Origin: Hyperoodon ampullatus
Lineage: Eukaryota; Chordata; Mammalia; Artiodactyla; Ziphiidae
Assembly: GCA_949752795.1 (NCBI GenBank)
Contig: OX457056.1
Coordinates: forward strand, 176,290,428 to 176,354,427
Reading direction: 5' to 3'
Length of the DNA: 64,000 bases
Shown: one piece after another, positions 60,233 to 64,000 of the stretch
Numbering within the stretch: position 1 is the first letter of the stretch
How the letters are laid out: the number at the start of each line of letters is the position of its first letter
The notes under the pieces: model-generated
Told to the model about the DNA's origin: nothing
What the model saw: the letters and a program-made list of their open reading frames with translations, nothing else
The model's database searches: none
Program-made: the position numbers and the translations under genes

Positions 60233-60425
60233 AAAATGAGGAAAGAAAAAAAAAAAAGCACACACACAAAAGCAACCAAAAATTTTCAAAATCAAATTAA
60301 ACCAATAAGCGAAGAAGAAATTCTCTCGAAAAATAAAGAAAAGGAGGGGGAAGGGAACGGCAAAGGGAACGGAAACTCTCGGCGGTGCTCCCTCTCCGGC
60401 TGAGGAGGGATGCTCGGGCTGCCGC

Positions 60426-60430
<5 letters not shown>

Positions 60431-60462
<32 letters not shown>
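60431..60462. repeat. CCG/CGG trinucleotide repeat, about 10 pure units
   Basis: An uninterrupted run of CCG on the plus strand, read as CGG in the presumed minus-strand transcript, lies about 215 bases upstream of the start codon. It is preceded by CTG-interrupted units near 60420 and followed at 60506-60520 by a second, shorter GCC run. CGG repeats in 5' leaders are a known class of expandable element in mammals (FMR1 is the standard example). This copy is of short, stable length. Confidence 0.9.
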
Positions 60463-60531
60463 TTCTCAAGACGGTACCTAGAGAGGTTCGTCCTGACTTG
60501 AGCAGCCGCCGCCGCCGCCTGTGCCGGCTGC

Positions 60532-60580
60532 GTGTGTGCGCGCGTGTGTGTGCGTGTGCGTGTGTGTGGTGTGTGCGCGC
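60532..60580. repeat. (GT)n/(GC)n alternating tract near the presumed transcription start
   Basis: GTGTGTGCGCGCGTGTGTG... continues with mixed GTGCGT and GTGTG units to GCGCGC. It is alternating purine-pyrimidine almost throughout, just upstream of the CGG-bearing leader. Confidence 0.85.
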
Positions 60581-60662
60581 AGAGCGAGAGACCGCAGGGG
60601 AAGCGAGAGGGCGAGAGAATGAGCGAGCCGGGATGGAGGGCGCAGAGGCAGAGCGGGCGGGC

Positions 60663-60718
60663 GTGTGCGCGCGGGGGTGCGTGCGTGTGTGTGTGCGCGC
60701 GTGTGGCTGGGTGTGCGT
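60663..60718. repeat. Second (GT)n/(GC)n alternating tract upstream of the exon
   Basis: GTGTGCGCGCGGGGGTGCGTGCGTGTGTGTGTGCGCGCGTGTGG, with a central G-run interrupting the alternation. Composition matches the tract at 60532-60580, about 85 bases away. Confidence 0.8.
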
Positions 60719-60752
60719 CTGTTTGGGGAGCTCACTGGAGAGCCGGGGCCGT

Positions 60753-60758
60753 CACGTG
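60753..60758. promoter_or_regulatory. E-box CACGTG in the upstream half of the CpG island
   Basis: A palindromic CACGTG, preceded by GT, lies about 540 bases upstream of the minus-strand ATG. This hexamer is the binding core for bHLH-zipper factors of the MYC/USF/MITF class. A second CACGTG lies at 57670-57675 at the far edge of the island. Short motifs occur by chance, so function is only a possibility. Confidence 0.3.
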
Positions 60759-61186
60759 GGTGCGCTGACTCCGCCGGCTGCCGGGGACAGCCTGTACTAC
60801 AGCCACGGCCACTAAATAAGCCCTCGCCGCCAGACCTTTGCAGTTCCCCCGAGGCCGGCGGCCAACCCTCCCCGCGGGTCTGTGCGGACCCCGGGACTGC
60901 AGGGGGCGCGGATGCAGCGGCGGGCAGGTGGGTGGGTGGGGAGGGGGTCGCCCCAAGCCTGGACTGGGAAAGAAAGATACCGGCTGGGAGGCACTTGTCC
61001 CCCGCTACGCCCCGCACCCTCCTGGCCAGCCTTCCTCCCACCCTCTTTGAAGATTTTTTTTTTTTTAATTCCTAAAATTGCTTTCCCGTGCAGGGACCCC
61101 TCTTACAGCCACGGGGAAATTATTTTCACACAGTTGCTACGTCTCAATGGGGTTTTTTTTTTCCTTTCCCGGTGCTCCACGTCTCC

Positions 61187-61229
61187 CGCGCGCGCGCGCG
61201 CACACGCCGACACACACACACACACACCC
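61187..61229. repeat. (CG)n(CA)n alternating tract at the island edge
   Basis: CGCGCGCGCGCGCACACGCC is followed by ACACACACACACAC. It marks the transition from island to AT-rich flank. Confidence 0.85.
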
Positions 61230-61239
61230 GTGGCCGCCT

Positions 61240-62750
61240 CCTCCCATCCCAAATGCAAACCCACTTCCTTTGGCTGTAGTTAAGCTAAGTCAATGCTACA
61301 TCAAACTAGGCTAGGCTGAGAGAACTGGAAAGTGGATTTAGGGGACAATACTGCCCCAGCAGGAAGAAAGGCTCTAGTTTGGCATTCTGTTGATTTAACA
61401 GTTTAAAACGTAGAAGGATTTTGTAGCTTCTGCACTGAAATTCAGGCCCCTTGAGTCACAATCCTTTAAATGGAGCTATTTTCCTAAGTCTATTACATGC
61501 TATAAAACTGTAAACGGATAACCCCCGCCCCCAAATGGTATTTTAGAAGCAAAGCTTTCTCTCAATTTTAGTAATTGAATATCCAAGAGGTTTTTTTCTG
61601 CAAAAAGCCATTCCTTACCTGCTCCCCCCAACTTTTTATAGATATTCATAGTAAGTAAAATTCAGATAAAAGTCCACGTATCAGTGTAGGGTGCTCCTAC
61701 AAGTATTTGAATCTTTCCAGGACAACTTGAAACAACCTGTTATATACAATTTATACTGTTTTCTTTCTGAATCCTTTTTCCAAATGCTGCCCATTTTTAT
61801 TCAAACCAATTGTGTTTTTCCAAGACTCCACACTTCCTCTTTTAAACTCCCCACTTGAGGTCGAAATCCTCTGTGAAATCAACATTTCCACAGCAACCCA
61901 CTGATGTCACAAACATCGGCTCATGATTTCAGAGGGGAAATAAAGCAAGAGAAAAGTATCTCTCTAGAAAGACAGCTTCTGTTTTCCTGCAAATGGCATT
62001 GCTCCTAGTAGCGATTCAGAAAACATATTAGATTTCTGGTTAAATACCTTTTTTCTGAGATTAACTTATTTTTCAAAGATATGTCAAATGATCTTAAAAG
62101 AAATAGGTCACCATCCTCTTTCCTGGGTTCGTGAAGAATGGTGTTTCAAATCAGTGGTCCCTAATCACACTGGCCACTAGAGATTTTAATAAATGGGAAA
62201 AAGATTTTTTTTCTAAAAAATGATGTCAGAAAGAACACTGAGAGATGAAATTTAATGTATAACTTCAGATCCAAACAATGCTGACTGGCCTGGCTTCAAA
62301 AATACAATAGTTTTTAAGGAGTACTAGACCCACGGAAATTCTATTCGGTTATCAAAATTAGTGCTGATCTCGCCAATATTGAAGAGAGGGGCTTTTCCTC
62401 CATCGTTCCTTCTATTGTTTCCTGGATCTTCAGGCTGGGAGAAAGAGGGAAACAGTTTTCATGCCATCCCCCCTTTTAACCCCCTGCAGTCTCACGCTTA
62501 TCAATATTAAACGTAAAGGGAATGGAAAATAGAAATGAGGCCCAATGTCTGGGATTTCTTACTTAGGCTTCCTGTCTAAAGTCCTTTAGATAATATGTCT
62601 ACAGAGCACTATAGAGATTTAGTCTGTAAGGTGTTTTTCATATACGTTTTATCTCAAGTTTACATTCTATTCCTACAGCCACTTACTGCTTCCCTGGTTT
62701 CCCCTCAGGTCCCACCTCCACCCCAAGGGAAGTTAATTCTGTCTCTGTGA
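61240..62750. other. Upstream flank of the minus-strand exon, no gene seen
   Basis: AT-rich, unique-looking DNA just outside the CpG island. If the exon is a first exon, distal promoter elements would lie here. None is recognisable by motif alone. Confidence 0.45.
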
Positions 62751-62764
62751 TCCCCTTTCCTATT

Positions 62765-62925
62765 TGCTGAACGAATAGGTTTATTCCTTACAACAATCCT
62801 GGAAGAACTGAGACTCTTTAAACCCATTTCAAAGATGTGGAAATAGGCACAGATATGCCAAATAACTTGCCAAGATCACCCAGTGGCAAAGTACTGGGAA
62901 GTGAACCCAAACTTTGTGACCACAC
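62765..62925 (-). repeat. MIR SINE, reverse orientation
   Basis: TTATTCCTTACAACAATCCTGG, CATTTCAAAGATGTGGAAATAGGC and CTTGCCAAGATCACCCAGTGGC. Confidence 0.8.
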
Positions 62926-63089
62926 CCCTCACCTACCTCTCACATCCAGATCTAACTGAGCCCATCAGAGCACTGCTCTTATGACCATATCACACATCCC
63001 TCCAAGAGCAGAGTCAGTGGTTCCACCCTCTAACTGCCCACATTCGTGGTGTGTGTACATCTGTGAGACGTGTTCATTTAAAAATTGAT

Positions 63090-63250
63090 TGCACGTTCAC
63101 GAGCTCATCCACTCTTCATGAGGACCCTGTCAGGAAGCTATTATTATTTTTGTTTTAGAGGTGAGGAAGCAGAGGCTCAGGGAAAGGCTCTGATCCCCAT
63201 CCTACCCAGCTAGTAAGTGGAGAGCTAGGTCTTGAACCAAAGATTTCTGG
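63090..63250 (-). repeat. MIR SINE, reverse orientation
   Basis: CACTCTTCATGAGGACCCTGTC, TTTAGAGGTGAGGAAGCAGAGGCTCAGGG and CCAGCTAGTAAGTGGAGAGC. Confidence 0.85.
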
Positions 63251-64000
63251 TTCATGATTTCTCTTTCCTTAAAAAATAGTCTTTCCCATCTCCAAACACA
63301 CAGGAAAATGGGTATATGGATCCACTGAGCAGGCTCAGGACCTACAGAGACATCCAGGGAAGGAGAGGCAGGAACAGGTGGAAAGTATCTCCTCTGAGCA
63401 ACAAACAGGGGAACATTTGTATACAGAAGTCTGGCCTCCAGCCACAAACATTTGGCTGCCCTCAAATCTCCAGCTCTTTCTTATTCCAAACAGGGAAGGC
63501 CCAAGGAGGGCCACCTGGATAGGCTTCTGATGAAACACCTTCCTCTCTGCCCAGCTTGTCCTTCTCCCAGGGCAGCCCTGCCATCCTGAAAAACTTCTTC
63601 CTTGGGAGATTCGCTCACCAGGTACTAGCACAGTAACGTAGAGGTTTGTTTGCTAGTTCCCAAAAACATAAAATCAAGCCACCCCTTCTACCCCCACTGG
63701 GGCCCTGAAAAGATGGAGACAACCCCTTGGGAAGCCGAGGGAACCACAAGCTCATTGAGAAAAGATCATCCCAGCTACCTTGCTAACTCTTTGCTCTGCA
63801 GTATTCAGAGATATGAAGATGGAAACCGCGTTTCATTTCCAAATCCCCTGTGCTTGGTTCTCTGAAGACAAACCAAACTTCTGCACGCATTCCTCTGTCA
63901 TACTGCCAAGTCACGATTTGTCACACTGAAATGTGTGATTTGTTAAATTGATATCTTTCCATTAACAAGAAAATACATCTTTATTCGTAAACACTTTTCC
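63251..64000. other. Non-coding stretch, no feature seen
   Basis: Overlapping frames of 68-98 residues on both strands, without exon support. Confidence 0.4.

Larger units (their letters stand above)
60218..60530 (-). other. Probable 5' untranslated leader of the 60131-60217 exon
   Basis: Going upstream from the ATG on the minus strand there is a T-rich stretch (plus-strand A-run at 60247-60258), an AT-rich segment at 60270-60330, then G/C-rich sequence with a CGG repeat at 60431-60462. No minus-strand ATG was seen. The reading frame of the exon stays open at least to 60469, where it would encode a run of arginines from CGG. The transcription start is not visible; its placement near 60.5-60.8 kb is inference. 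A sequence ending CCAG just before the ATG also resembles a splice acceptor, so part of this stretch could instead be intron. Confidence 0.45.
57800..61230. promoter_or_regulatory. CpG island, about 3.4 kb, with promoter character
   Basis: Base composition changes sharply from AT-rich flanks to sequence dense in CG dinucleotides (for example 58140-59060, 59400-60130 and 60480-60960), then returns to AT-rich DNA after about 61240. Methylation normally depletes CpG in mammals, so this density marks an unmethylated, usually promoter, region. The one convincing exon inside it is on the minus strand at 60131-60217. More of the island lies downstream of that exon (57.8-60.1 kb) than upstream, so further start sites, or a divergent non-coding transcript, are possible. 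No consensus TATA box at a sensible distance from the exon was recognised. Long open frames on both strands here come from the low frequency of AT-rich stop codons and are not called as genes. Confidence 0.85.

Noticed and set aside
59592..60275. A 227-residue minus-strand frame overlapping the start exon
   Set aside because: It lies in another frame from the exon and would read through the splice donor. Its composition is that of the island, not of a protein.
60478..61041. A 187-residue minus-strand frame upstream of the exon
   Set aside because: Thr/His/Ala-rich sequence generated by the GT/GC tracts.
1..64000. A new defence, secretion, biosynthetic or CRISPR-like system
   Set aside because: The window is mammalian non-coding DNA with one promoter. 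There are no gene clusters, direct-repeat-spacer arrays or prokaryotic signals. The CA, GA and triplet arrays are microsatellites without spacers.

Overview
The window is mammalian nuclear DNA, and the interspersed repeats point to a cetacean (whale or dolphin). Seven near-intact copies of a tRNA-derived SINE begin with or end in GGGCTTCCCTGGTGGCGCAG and finish in a long A-run. This is the CHR-2 type, which amplified in whales and their close relatives. Several copies have perfect 10-16 bp target-site duplications, so they are fairly young. An older, longer CHR/Bov-tA type copy, artiodactyl-type L1 3' ends, and ancient eutherian repeats (MIR, L2, MER5/MER20 hAT elements, MaLR/ERVL LTRs) fit the same assignment. 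No bacterial, plasmid, phage or CRISPR feature was seen.

Layout. Positions 1 to about 57.7 kb are AT-rich non-coding DNA: roughly one third recognisable repeats, the rest unique sequence with no supportable exon. From about 57.8 to 61.2 kb lies a large CpG island. On the minus strand inside it sits one convincing coding exon at 60131-60217. It has a good Kozak start, 29 codons (MAGCGLSEDTFF... to ...SSWETPSNQ), then a consensus splice donor (CAG|GTAAGC) at phase 0. Its leader contains a CCG/CGG triplet tract and has no upstream ATG for about 300 bases. I did not recognise the gene. If the gene reads leftward as the donor implies, the island is its promoter, and positions 1-60130 are probably all or part of a first intron of more than 60 kb. 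From 61.3 to 64 kb is the upstream flank, with two MIR copies.

The most interesting parts are the island and its start exon. The triplet repeat lies in the leader. A sequence resembling a splice acceptor and an octamer (ATGCAAAT) sit just before the ATG. The upstream frame is open. Five alternating purine-pyrimidine (CA/GT/CG) tracts and several G-runs are packed into about 3.2 kb. Elsewhere the main points are nested transposon insertions (SINE in SINE in MER20; SINE in the tail of an L1), LTRs with readable duplications, and one small hairpin. I found no evidence of a new multi-gene system. Nearly all open reading frames in the window are repeat-derived or GC-driven and are not genes.
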